DNA from: Fonsecaea monophora
Taxonomy: Eukaryota > Ascomycota > Eurotiomycetes > Chaetothyriales > Herpotrichiellaceae
NCBI RefSeq assembly: GCF_001642475.1
Contig: NW_019173986.1
Coordinates: forward strand, 62,001-126,000
Direction of reading: 5' to 3'
Length of the DNA stretch: 64,000 nt
Positions within the stretch are counted from its first letter, which is position 1; each line of letters begins with the position of its first letter. Shown in pieces: positions 1 to 9,334 of this stretch. A program made the position numbers and the translations under genes. Below the pieces are notes generated by a model that saw only the letters and a program-made list of their open reading frames with translations, was not told the DNA's origin and did not search any database.

Positions 1-1184
1 GTGCCCAGCTCCATATTCTCCCACCTGGCATGCAGAATCTTCACAAACGGGGTCGTTAATGAATATGCCAGCCACTGAGTCAGCTTGTGAAACGGCTGTA
101 TAGCTTTCGCCGGAGTATCGTTGGCATCGGACTGAGACTGCCGCGCGAGAACCTGAAGAGGCCAAGCATCTCCAAGAGGTTGACTCCCAAGGTGTGTTCT
201 GTCTTTGGGCCATGCGGGAAGCAGTAGACGCTGCAGGGCTGACCACAGGACAGTGTAGTCAAGAACATCGGTTCCAGTGGCCGAAGCGGTCAAGTAGTCT
301 AAAAAAGAAACCATTGACTTCAATCAGGATCCCAGGTTGAAATGACTTTTAAAAGCAAGGGTCTGCACCGCATACATACCCACAAGATTGCCTGGTCGCC
401 CCTGAGAGCCGAAGATGTCAGGCAAAGAGAGTAGAGATTTGCCAACGTCCCTCAAAAGCTGAATCCGAGCATGCACACCGACCATAGGGTTGCTATTCGA
501 GATCTGAAACCAAGACAGAAACCTTTCCTCGTCGAGGTCAAGCAATGCCCTTCCTGAGTAAAGCTTTCCGTTAGCATCACAACAACACAATGCAAAAACT
601 ACTTCCCACAACAACTCAAAAGTACCCACCATCCACCGTGCAAGGACATGCCGGGCTTGACGAAAACGCTCCCGACTCAAACATGTACAGCGAAGCCACC
701 GCAATGCCTTCGGATCGGTTGTACACATTCTGGTTCCCCGTGTTGGGCTCCTGGAAGCTCCAACTGTCTCCAGCCCCTGCGTCCAGAAGGACTGACACCA
801 TGAACAGGTCAATCAAGACCCTTGTCTGTTCCTTGGGATCGGCGGTTTCTTTCGTCCGAAGCAGCATCCGCGAAATGCGATCGACATCACCGACATTGAA
901 GTGTTGCCAACGCCCATGCGGAGGGATTTCATGATATCGATCGGGCCCAAAGTCGCGCTGCACATTCATATTGCTTTAGTTCCAATTTGCGAGAGGGCTG
1001 GTTGCCTGTGTGAAACTTGAAAACTCACTGAAATTGTCTGAGCCACCAAACGGGCGGCCACTGGGAGTTGGTCGGCATTGTAATGGAAATGGTTGAGTGT
1101 CCCCCTCTGCGCACAATCAAAAACACAATTGGCACGTTCCCTGACTGCTTGTAGTGATAACAAGTATTCGACTTCTGACACCAT
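1..1184 (-). CDS. URC4: URC4/Urg3 uracil catabolism protein (DUF1688), 3' end cut by window edge
   Basis: Enzyme-like protein of unknown chemistry, required for the non-reductive uracil (URC) degradation route in fungi. Exons read as 1184-1029, 957-630, 553-380 and 298 to beyond base 1; the introns are 71, 76 and 81 bp, and intron 2 contains a TGCTAAC branch point. The spliced protein starts MVSEVEYLLSLQAVRERA and carries family hallmarks: DFGPDRYHEIPPHGRWQHF, LDAGAGDSW, SEGIAVASLYMFESGAFSS, NPMVG and the C-terminal PFHKLTQWLAYSL. Only the last few residues and the stop are missing. The start is the first ATG in the conserved frame. It is transcribed divergently from the UPRTase-like gene at 2136, as expected for a URC cluster. 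Family assignment is firm; the exact reaction is not known. Confidence 0.93.
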
Positions 1185-2135
1185 GTTTATATGGGACCTG
1201 ATAATTTGTATGCCAAAAATCTTGAGGAAATTTGTAAAAAGAATAAAGATTTCTGTCTGTGTACGCCTTCTACTTCTTCCACCTCTTCCTGCCGCTCTTC
1301 TCCTCCACACAACGTCCACATTCTTAAAATAGCTTATATACGGATGATCTTAGCAGATTCAAAGTGTCAACTTTGTCAGATGAAAATTGCAAACAATATC
1401 TGATTGCTGCGCTCCTCAACGACATGCGAACACCACCCAGAGCTCTCTTTTTCTTGGTTAGTCGCAGCGGAACCAGAGTCGATACGGAACCACAGGATAA
1501 GGAATGAGTCAGTCAAATCGTCCCAGGGGACTGTGGACGGTGGACCCCTTCCAAAGGTCTTCTACCCCACACTCCATCTTATTAAAACCGATCGGCAGGG
1601 TTCGGGTTGTGGGACCCCTTGAACTGGGATGGCAACATGGCAGCATGATCGTGGTGATTGCTTATCGCGTATCTAGTATCGCACTGATATAAAAGAATGT
1701 GGGTCTGGAGGATGGATGGGTCTGCCACGCCACTGCTAATCTTTAGTCTCTCGAGCCTTTCAAACGGAACAATTGAATCCAGAACACATGATTGGGGGTG
1801 GCAGTGGGTGGGTACAGTTACAGTTAGGTGCATTTTCAACGAAATAGAAGAATCTCAGGCTACTGAAACCATTTTTGACCGGGTGTGCGACTGCTGATGA
1901 TATCTTCTGATCCAGAATTCTAGATCTTGGTTTGATGAAACCCCGTTGTTTGAATCTTTATGCCACAATCTGGTTTCCCTTCGCCGGCCTGCATGTAGGG
2001 GCAGAGAGAACAAAAAGACACTCACAACACAAGACAATATTCCCCTTCTCAGAAAAGCAGGAGTGAAAGCACAGACAGGGCAGCATTCAACAAAACCGCC
2101 GAATTTCAATTTACTTCTACTTTTCAAATCCCAAG
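1185..2135. promoter_or_regulatory. Divergent promoter region between URC4 and Urg2-like UPRTase
   Basis: About 950 bp separates two start codons that point away from each other, so it should hold both promoters. A reverse-strand CGATAAG at 1661-1667 fits the HGATAR consensus of fungal nitrogen GATA factors, but a single match is weak evidence. No coding exon is supported here; the ORFs present are short and unconserved. Confidence 0.5.
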
Positions 2136-2870
2136 ATGACAGTCGACCTATCCAAGTCCCAGTCCAAGATGTCCTACGCAACAAAGCTGTCCCAACTCCG
2201 CGATCTCACGCTTCCACCCCGCGAAGTCCGCCAGCTCACATCCGAATTGACCACCATGCTCGCCGAGACGGCCATCGAGCCTCCTTCGGTTGACGAGACG
2301 GTGGTGGTTGTGGTCATTCTGCGGTCGGGAATGGCCATGATGGACGCCTTTCTCGCTGCGCTCCCTCCCAAGGCAAACGCAATCGTCCACCATCTGGGCA
2401 TTTTCAGAGACAGAAAAACACTCCAGCCCGTCGAGTACTACAACAAATTGCCGCCCCGGTCCGGCAGGATCAGACATGCTTATATCCTCGACCCTGTCAT
2501 TGCCACGGGCGGTACGGCCGAGGCGGCCATTCAAATCCTCAAGTAAGTAACGAGTCTTTTCTACAGCTCGTCGAGTTTGTCGTACGAAGTAACAGAGTTT
2601 CTTTATTTTTTTCCCCCCCTTCTTTCCTTTGTGTCTGTCCAGATGCTAAAATACCGTGTCTTTTCCTCTTCTAGAGAATGGGGAGTCGAAAAAATCACCT
2701 TTGTGTCCATTTTGGCCAGTAACCCCGGGCTGGACAAGGTCGCTTCAAGCTGGCCTGAAGGCACGAACTTGGTGGTAGGCGCTGTCGACTCGGATCTGGA
2801 CAGTGCAGGATACGTTCAACCTGGCATCGGAGACATAGGAGACCGACTGTTTGGAACAAATTTGGATTGA
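2136..2870 (+). CDS. Uracil phosphoribosyltransferase-like protein (Urg2/URC6 type)
   Basis: Type I phosphoribosyltransferase fold of the uracil phosphoribosyltransferase family. Expected reaction is uracil + PRPP to UMP + PPi, the entry step proposed for the URC route. Exons 2136-2542 and 2675-2870 (intron 132 bp) give 200 residues, slightly short for the family. Visible motifs: ILRSGMAMMD near residue 61, the PRPP-binding loop ILDPVIATGGTA at 117-128, and the C-terminal signature PGIGDIGDRLFG. The loop keeps the acidic Asp but has VIATGGT where canonical enzymes have MLATGGS. A second ATG at codon 12 (MSYATKL) could also be the start. It lies head-to-head with URC4. A second paralogue lies 5 kb away and is closer to canonical Fur1 except in the loop Asp. 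Confidence 0.9.
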
Positions 2871-3411
2871 AAGTACTAAAGATGGATCATTGGAACAGAA
2901 CAGAGCTACAGACAGCAGTACGGGAGTAAGGGACGCGATGGAATATAAAGTTTTCCTACGTACAATTGTACCTTGAAATCGATGAGGATTTCTATCCTAC
3001 TATTGGAAAAAAAAATTGACTTGTGTGCATTGCTGCTTCTTGCGTGTCGGCATTTCCTGTCTGTAAATTTTTCTGTTGAATAGACCAGATAAACCTTCCA
3101 CTACGAAAAATATTTGGTGTTTTAAGTAGCAAGAACCAATTCCTGAGTTTCATATTCGAGAAGCCCTCTCTACTGGTGAGTATGAATCCAATTGAGTGGG
3201 TTCAGTAATAACTGTTGGTGCCTTTTTCGGCTTTCGATTTCTCAACCCAGGCGTGATACATCAAAAAGATACCACTCCGAAACCATCCCCCCTCAAAGAA
3301 TAGTTTCGATGCATCATGCTCGCCGCCCCTTTGTGGCTCTTTGCCTTCAGATGGGGAGATGATGGCGTACACCTCAAGTGCTCACTTGACAACTGGCAAC
3401 CTTTTCCCCAA
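2871..3411. other. Convergent intergenic region
   Basis: Sits between the stop codons of two convergent genes and should hold their 3' UTRs. AT-rich, with no ORF worth calling. Confidence 0.5.
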
Positions 3412-5094
3412 TCACCGCCACAGCGCGGTGACAGTTTTGGGCATTGTGAAGAACTGCCACGGGCTCCGTCCACATTCATTGTCTCCGAGGAATGAGTCTT
3501 TGTTTGCTGTTCTTGCCACAGGACCTGAAGCCGCCAGAACCGGGACGTTAATTCCAATCTGGCCTATGTTTATTTTGCGCTGGAAGGTCTGAGCATGGAC
3601 AGGATCGGTCGTAAACAGTGAGCATCCGTTGCCGTACCGGTTCTCGTTTGCTATCTCGATGGCCTCGTCCAGGGTGTCGACCTCGATGCACACGAGGACA
3701 GGCCCAAAGATCTCGTCCTGGTAGCACTGCATAGACGTCTGCACTTTGGTGATGATGGTGGGCCCGACAAAGTTCCCCTCGGGGTATTCGGGCACGCAAT
3801 ATCTTCGTCCGTCCAGCACGACCTCGGCGCCTTCGGCTTCGGCAAGGTCGATCATGTCTTCCACTCTCTCTTTTGCAGCAGCCGTGATCAAGGGGCCGAC
3901 TTCGGTGCCAGGATCAGAACCGCAGCCGACTTTGAGCGACCCGGCCAGCTGGACGAGATCGTCGATCCATTCCTTGGTCGACCCGACGCAGATCATGACA
4001 CTCAGCGCCATACACCTCTGACCCGCGGCCCCAAATGCGCTCCCGGCAATGGCATAGAGAGTCTTTGTCTTTGACGCATCTTCCAGCACAATCCCGTGGT
4101 TTTTCCCGCTGACTTCGACTTGGATTCTCTTTCTGGTGGCTTTGGCATGCTCGTAGACTCGTTCTCCAGCCAGTTCGGAACCCACAAAGGATACCGCGCT
4201 GACGAGAGGCTGCGAGAGCAATTTGTCTACGGTCACCGACGATCCATGGATGATATTTATCACTCCAGGGGGAAACCCCGCCTGCACGAAGCATCTCCCT
4301 AGAAGGTTAGCAGTCGAAGGGGCCTTTTCGGAAGGTTTCAAGACCACTGTGTTGCCGGTGATGACCGCGTAGGGGATCGACCACAGAGGGATCATAAAAG
4401 GGAAATTAAAGGGAGTGATGATTACGCAGACCCCGACGGGCTGGTGGATCGTGTAGGTCTCTGTCGAATTGGTGGTCCAGTGTTTGCCATTCATCTCGGC
4501 CGTGGCCGAGCACGCAGTGTGGATAGCATCAATTCCTCTCTCGAATTCCGACTCGGCGTCCTGCAGTGTCTTCCCCACCTCGAGCTGCAGTGACTGTTGA
4601 AAGTCGACCGTGTGCTGCTGCAAAATACCCAGCAGGGCGAAAAGCAGGGCTTTCCGTTTCGATATAGGCAACGACGCCCACGCTGTCTGCGCCGCGTCCG
4701 CCACCGTCACGGCTTTCTGTATCTCTGCTGGAGTTGAATCCGGCACCCGGGCGAGCAGCTTCTGTGACGCAGGATCCAGGACCTTCATCCAGACTCTCGT
4801 CTTGGACACGCCGAATTCATTGTTGATCAGATTTTGAGTTGTGGTCGGCGGCGTGGGCAGAGCCATGGTGCTAGTGCTAGCTCCAGTGCTGGCGCTTTGC
4901 TTCAGAGGCACGGTCACCCTGCTGGGGTCGCTGGTGCCTAACCGGGTGCCTGTTTCATCGCTGCGAAGTCTCTTATTCCGATGGCGATGGTTGGGAGAGT
5001 AGTCTCCAGCTGTGTCATCATTGCTGTCGACCACCAGAGACAAAGGCTGCTCTAACACCGTCGCCACCGTTGTTGCAGAACGTTGGACGACCAT
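3412..5094 (-). CDS. (Methyl)malonate-semialdehyde dehydrogenase, CoA-acylating
   Basis: Aldehyde dehydrogenase of the MMSDH subfamily, which converts malonate or methylmalonate semialdehyde + CoA + NAD+ to acetyl- or propionyl-CoA. Intronless, 560 residues. Hallmarks: INNEFGVSKT near the start of the domain, ITPFNFPFMIPLW, LKPSEKAPST, the nucleophile cysteine in GAAGQRCMALS (about residue 358), DEIFGPVLVCIEV, KINIGQIGINVPV and the C-terminal KTVTALWR. The first ~85 residues are Ser/Thr/Arg-rich before the domain; an internal MALPTPPTT could be an alternative start, and the longer form may carry a mitochondrial presequence (inference). In URC catabolism the C3 remnant of the ring is malonate semialdehyde, so this gene plausibly replaces the 3-hydroxypropionate-forming dehydrogenase of some yeasts. 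A short stretch near the C-terminus is divergent from typical members. Confidence 0.92.
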   Translation of the reverse strand: MVVQRSATTVATVLEQPLSLVVDSNDDTAGDYSPNHRHRNKRLRSDETGTRLGTSDPSRVTVPLKQSASTGASTSTMALPTPPTTTQNLINNEFGVSKTRVWMKVLDPASQKLLARVPDSTPAEIQKAVTVADAAQTAWASLPISKRKALLFALLGILQQHTVDFQQSLQLEVGKTLQDAESEFERGIDAIHTACSATAEMNGKHWTTNSTETYTIHQPVGVCVIITPFNFPFMIPLWSIPYAVITGNTVVLKPSEKAPSTANLLGRCFVQAGFPPGVINIIHGSSVTVDKLLSQPLVSAVSFVGSELAGERVYEHAKATRKRIQVEVSGKNHGIVLEDASKTKTLYAIAGSAFGAAGQRCMALSVMICVGSTKEWIDDLVQLAGSLKVGCGSDPGTEVGPLITAAAKERVEDMIDLAEAEGAEVVLDGRRYCVPEYPEGNFVGPTIITKVQTSMQCYQDEIFGPVLVCIEVDTLDEAIEIANENRYGNGCSLFTTDPVHAQTFQRKINIGQIGINVPVLAASGPVARTANKDSFLGDNECGRSPWQFFTMPKTVTALWR

Positions 5095-5852
5095 CGTGTT
5101 TCATTAGTATCAAGCCCTGAACACAAAGCCTACCAAACCTACTCTCAAGCCTTCGATCTCTTGATAGCAGATATCACTATCAAAAGATTGAAAGTGAGCG
5201 ACGGACCACAGATTGTACAGTTGGAATGTGAAGATAAGACAAGATGGTGGAGCACAACGTGTGAAGGATATGATATTGTGGGGTTCGTCGAATTGGGATC
5301 ATGGCCAGACCTTTGGCTTGTTCTCCATCTCCTTTCCTTCCTAAAATGTTGACAAGAGCTTTCATACAATCATCCAGGATCCGGGATCCACCTGATGCAG
5401 GCGCCAGTGACTCAGCGCTTGCCCACGATATGAACCCGGGGATGATTGCAAAGCTCCGAGAAAGGTTGGCAAAAGAGGGTCCTTTTCCGGGATTCACCAA
5501 TTAGAAGTGAGAATAAATGCCCCAATGGCATCAAATCAATCAGGACATTAATCGAGTATAGCACGAAAGGTTCCTGGAGATGTCCTCAACAAGGTGCACC
5601 GAGAGTGTGTATTGCATACTGTATGCTGGATACTGGAGAATTGTCATCGCCAGTGCTAAGACATCCTCTCACCAATTTTGGTTTACACAACGCGTCCAAT
5701 CCTAACTATTCTTCCAGTCTTGCATTGTCTCTTGTTCCGGTGATCTAACCAGGCAGCTGCCATCTGCCGGTCTAATTAAACAAAAAGGAGATGCTGCATT
5801 GATTTTCACTCAGCCTGGAGAATATTGTTGCCTAGAAAAAGGGGTATGTTAC
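5095..5852. other. Intergenic region with one doubtful small ORF
   Basis: About 760 bp upstream of the semialdehyde dehydrogenase and downstream of the PRPP synthetase. It probably holds the dehydrogenase promoter. Only one short plus-strand ORF (5347-5504) looks at all protein-like. Confidence 0.4.
5347..5504 (+). CDS. Doubtful small ORF, 52 aa
   Basis: Open frame from an ATG at 5347. The N-terminal part is basic (MLTRAFIQSSRIR) and the C-terminal part helical and charged (MNPGMIAKLRERLAKEG), ending PGFTN. The composition is protein-like and would suit a small mitochondrial protein, but I recognise no family and see no supporting splice signals. It could be chance. Confidence 0.2.
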
Positions 5853-6945
5853 TTACGATTCACCATGGTGTGTCCGTCGAATTGCTTCTGCGATGATGCC
5901 GCTGACGTCGATGGACTCGATTTTGGGACATTTTTGAGCGGTCGGTGATAGGGGAAGGGTGTTTGTGACCACGAGTCTCTCCAAAGAGCTCTCCTCGATC
6001 TTCTGGATTGCAGGACCTGAGAGAAATCCATGGACAACGACGGCGCGGCAACTGATGGCACCGTGGCTCTTCAATACGTCCGCTGCCATGATCAGGGTGC
6101 CACTGAGTGCGCAGTCAGTAGACGTCCACTGGCCCCCCGGAAAAATTGAAATGAAAAGGATGAGTTGCATAGATATTCATAAAAGACTTACCATGTGTCC
6201 GCGATGTCGTCAACAATAACGGCAGTCTTATTGAGAACCGATCCAACCAGAATCATACGACTGATTTTGCTGGCGACTTTACGCTCCTTGTGGATGAGGG
6301 CTAGATCAAGACGCAGCTTGTCCGCAATGATAGCAGCTCAGTGACAACGTAAGCCTCTTTTGTTGTTATATTTTCTCCCATTGACTCCTAGTTTAACACT
6401 CACCTCTTCGCACCACCTGCGTCGGGAGACACAATGACGACGTTGTCCAGGGGCATATTACTTCGAATGTACTCGACCATTGCACTCTCGGCATAGAGAT
6501 TGTCCACGGGAATATTGAAGAAGCCTTGGATTTGTGAGGCATGCAAGTCCATCGTGATGATATGGTTGCAGCCGGCTGTCTCAAGCATGTTGGCCACCAG
6601 TTTGGCCGTGATGGGAGCTCGGCTGCGGTCTTTCTTGTCTTGCCTCGAATAAGGGAAACAGGGGAGCACGGCGGTGATCTTCCTGGCGGAGGCAGTCTTG
6701 CAGGCGCTGATCGTAATTAAGAGTTCCATGAGCATGTCGTTGACTGGTTCTGCTGCTGTCTGGATGATAAACAGGTCGGCACCGCGGACTGAGTTTCCAA
6801 TGACAATGCTAGTCTCGCCATTCGAAAACCGCGATGATGTGAGTTTTGTGGACGGTGACTCCTCCCCCAGCCTCTGGCATACAAGTTCGGCGAAGTCTGG
6901 ATGACTCCCTCCTATATTCGTCCATTCAATCTCGGTTAGGGACAT
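5853..6945 (-). CDS. Ribose-phosphate pyrophosphokinase (PRPP synthetase) with an anomalous first splice junction
   Basis: Makes PRPP from ribose 5-phosphate and ATP. Exon 1 is 6945-6404, exon 2 begins near 6337 and ends at 6192, exon 3 is 6102-5853. Hallmarks: FSNGETSIVIGNSVRG, PYSRQDKKDRSRAPITAK, ITMDLHASQIQGFF, VSPDAGGAKR, LALIHKER and the PRPP-binding VIVDDIADTCGTL. Spliced length is about 312 residues, normal for the family. Intron 2 is canonical. Intron 1 has a good donor (GTGAGT at 6403), but the only nearby AG acceptor (6338-6337) puts exon 2 out of frame; the conserved frame would need a TG acceptor. This may be a one-base change, a non-canonical intron or pseudogenisation. Its place between two UPRTase genes suggests dedicated PRPP supply for uracil degradation (inference). 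Confidence 0.85.
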
Positions 6946-7764
6946 CTTTCAACACGTATGGTTCGGAGTACCGGCGTCTGAGTAATAATACTGACCACTA
7001 AGTACCTGAATGGACATTTTAGGATAAAGAATTGGATCGCCCAACACCTTTGACCGCGAAACAAGATTGGTGTCTGCAAGAGGAACAGTGAGCAGGTCGG
7101 ATACCCAGGGAGAATGCGTGCTCCTAGACCGACTACGCAGGCTCTTCAATGTATCAGTGTTCGATTTATCATTCCCCTTACGATCAAGTTACAACTACCA
7201 AGCTGTTGAGAAGTTTTTCTTCTATTTCCATGTCCTATGCCCCAGGGCGCACCGCGTCAGCCTCGAAACAAACAGTCTGACCCGCTCAAGTAGGTGCTAG
7301 ATACGAAGTAATCGAACCACAAACACTGTACTTTGAAGATAGATGAATTCCTCAATAATGACCAGACTATCAATCTCTTCCGTGCGGCAGCGGAAATCTC
7401 GTGCTTTCGAAGGTAATCTGGGTGGGGCTAGCTATAGATAGGTACTCGGTAGATTAAAGATACTTTAGATAATAGAATACGTGGGGAATTTCAGAAGTTT
7501 CACAGGGCCTCGCATTGTTTATCTAAGATCTCTCTTCGTATCGGAGGCTAGAACCTCCCGATATGTAAGTTACAGATGTCGATAAGAATTGTATGCCTAT
7601 TCTCAAAGACTGGATCTACTGGTACGATAGGTCTGTTTGCACTTGACGTCCCGATGCTCACATGCTAAATCCTGGAGCCCCAGGACCTAGACTCCAGTCT
7701 CCCATCATAGGTTTTTCAAGAATAACACCTGTGTGTTCCAAGTTTGGACGCTCTCGCTTCAAGG
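6946..7764. promoter_or_regulatory. Divergent promoter region, PRPP synthetase / second UPRTase
   Basis: About 820 bp between two divergently oriented start codons. AT-rich around 7420-7500. No coding content is supported; shared regulation of the flanking genes is likely but unproven. Confidence 0.45.
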
Positions 7765-8792
7765 ATGCGCAACACCATGGAGAATTGCGTACTCCTGCCA
7801 CAGAACCATCAACTCCTAAGTTCCATGACCATTCTGCGCAGTCAAAACACAGAGGGCAAAGACTTTATCGATGCATTTGCCAAGGTGGCTGCACAGCTCA
7901 TGGCCAGAGGTAAGAACCAGAGACCGCTTGATGAAATTTGCTCTGGCTCTTTTCCAAGTTCGTGCTCAACCATTCTGACGAGTTCGTTTTCCTCCTACAG
8001 CGCTGGATTTCATCCCAGTCGAATGTCAACAAGTGACGACCCCGACGGGAGGCACGTACCAGGGCGTGCGACAAGCAAAGCAAGTCTGTGGCATCAGCAT
8101 CCTGAGGGCAGGGGCCAGCCTGGAAGATGCGCTGAGAACGGCTTACAAGTATGTGAAGACGAATCTACCCGCTATTTTTTTTTTCAGGCTCGGCCAGCAA
8201 CACATCCTCCCTTTCCCCTCTTCTCCTCCTTCCCACCAAAGGGGAGGCGAAGGCGAAAGTGTATATCCATGCTGACCCTATCTTTGCGAATTTAAAAAGC
8301 GGCCCTTTGAGCTTCGGAAAGCTCTTAATCCAACGAGACGAGAAAACGAGCCTCCCAGTGCATCTGTACACTAAATTTCCTACGTCGATTTCGAACGCTT
8401 GTAAGGCTTCTCAACCACGTCCAAAAACGGGGGTGTGCGATCACGTTGCTGACTTTAAGCAGACGTACTGATTCTCGAGCCAATGCTTGCGACCGGAGGC
8501 TCAGTGAGTAAAGCAATCGAGCTGGTCCTTGAACAGCGTGTGCCGGAGGAACGGATCATTGTCGTCAATCTGATAGCCTCGGCGAGCGCGGTCAGCCTGG
8601 TCTCTGAACGATTTCCGAAGTTGATGTTAGTGACAGCGGCTGTTGACAAGGATTTGAATTCAAAAAGGTTTGTCGATACCCATATATGCGATTCTATCAA
8701 CTTGTCGACTTGGATCATTGACAAATTACCGACTCTGCAGGTACATCGATCCAGGACTTGGCGATTTCGGGGATCGATTTTACGGTACATGA
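7765..8792 (+). CDS. Uracil phosphoribosyltransferase (Fur1-like), second copy
   Basis: Converts uracil + PRPP to UMP. Five exons: 7765-7909, 8001-8148, 8300-8400, 8463-8667, 8741-8792, giving 216 residues. Introns are canonical, with CTGAC branch points in introns 2 and 3. It aligns along its length with yeast-type Fur1: VLLPQNHQLLS near the start, GISILRAGASLEDALR (79-94), GKLLIQRDEKTSLP (104-117), LILEPMLATGGSV (134-146), and YIDPGLGDFGDRFYGT at the C-terminus. The PRPP loop reads LEPMLATGGS, with Glu137 in place of the usual Asp, a conservative but notable change at a catalytic-loop position. An upstream in-frame TTG at 7744 is not a start. Convergent with the permease gene that follows. 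Confidence 0.92.
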
Positions 8793-9334
8793 AAGGATCC
8801 TCTAGAAAGGGGCATGGAATGCTGGAAGTTTGATACAGCTGAGACGAACTCCATTTTGTGAGGATGGTGGAATCGGAAAGCCAACGGTTCGACGCAACCA
8901 ACTGTAATTTTTTTTGCTTTTAGAAGATGAGATAACCGATCCTCGATACAAATGAAAACCGTCTCCTCAACCAATGGCTCAATGTTGTCAAAGTATAGGC
9001 TCGATATAAGGCAGGGTATTCGCAGCTATCGCCTCCGCCATGAATAGGCACTTCTTCGCTCATATGTTTCTATCCATGGCCATTCAGTTCAGTCATCAGA
9101 CCAGTGGGACTCCGGTAGGACTCTCGAGAATTAGGCATTGTTACTGATGTTATAAGAAGACCCAGTTCTCATTGCAAAATGTCATTTCACAGGTAAGGAA
9201 ATTATCAAAATCTATCTACTTGCTCTAGCATTCTTCAGCTTCTAATAGGCGTCACCATGATTTTGCACCGAGTCACAAGTAGCACATTCTTCATCGAAGG
9301 ACTCGATATCCGCATGTGGATCACACAAGGCCTT
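8793..9334. other. Convergent intergenic region
   Basis: About 540 bp between two convergent stops, expected to hold 3' UTRs. I see no gene in it. Confidence 0.5.
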
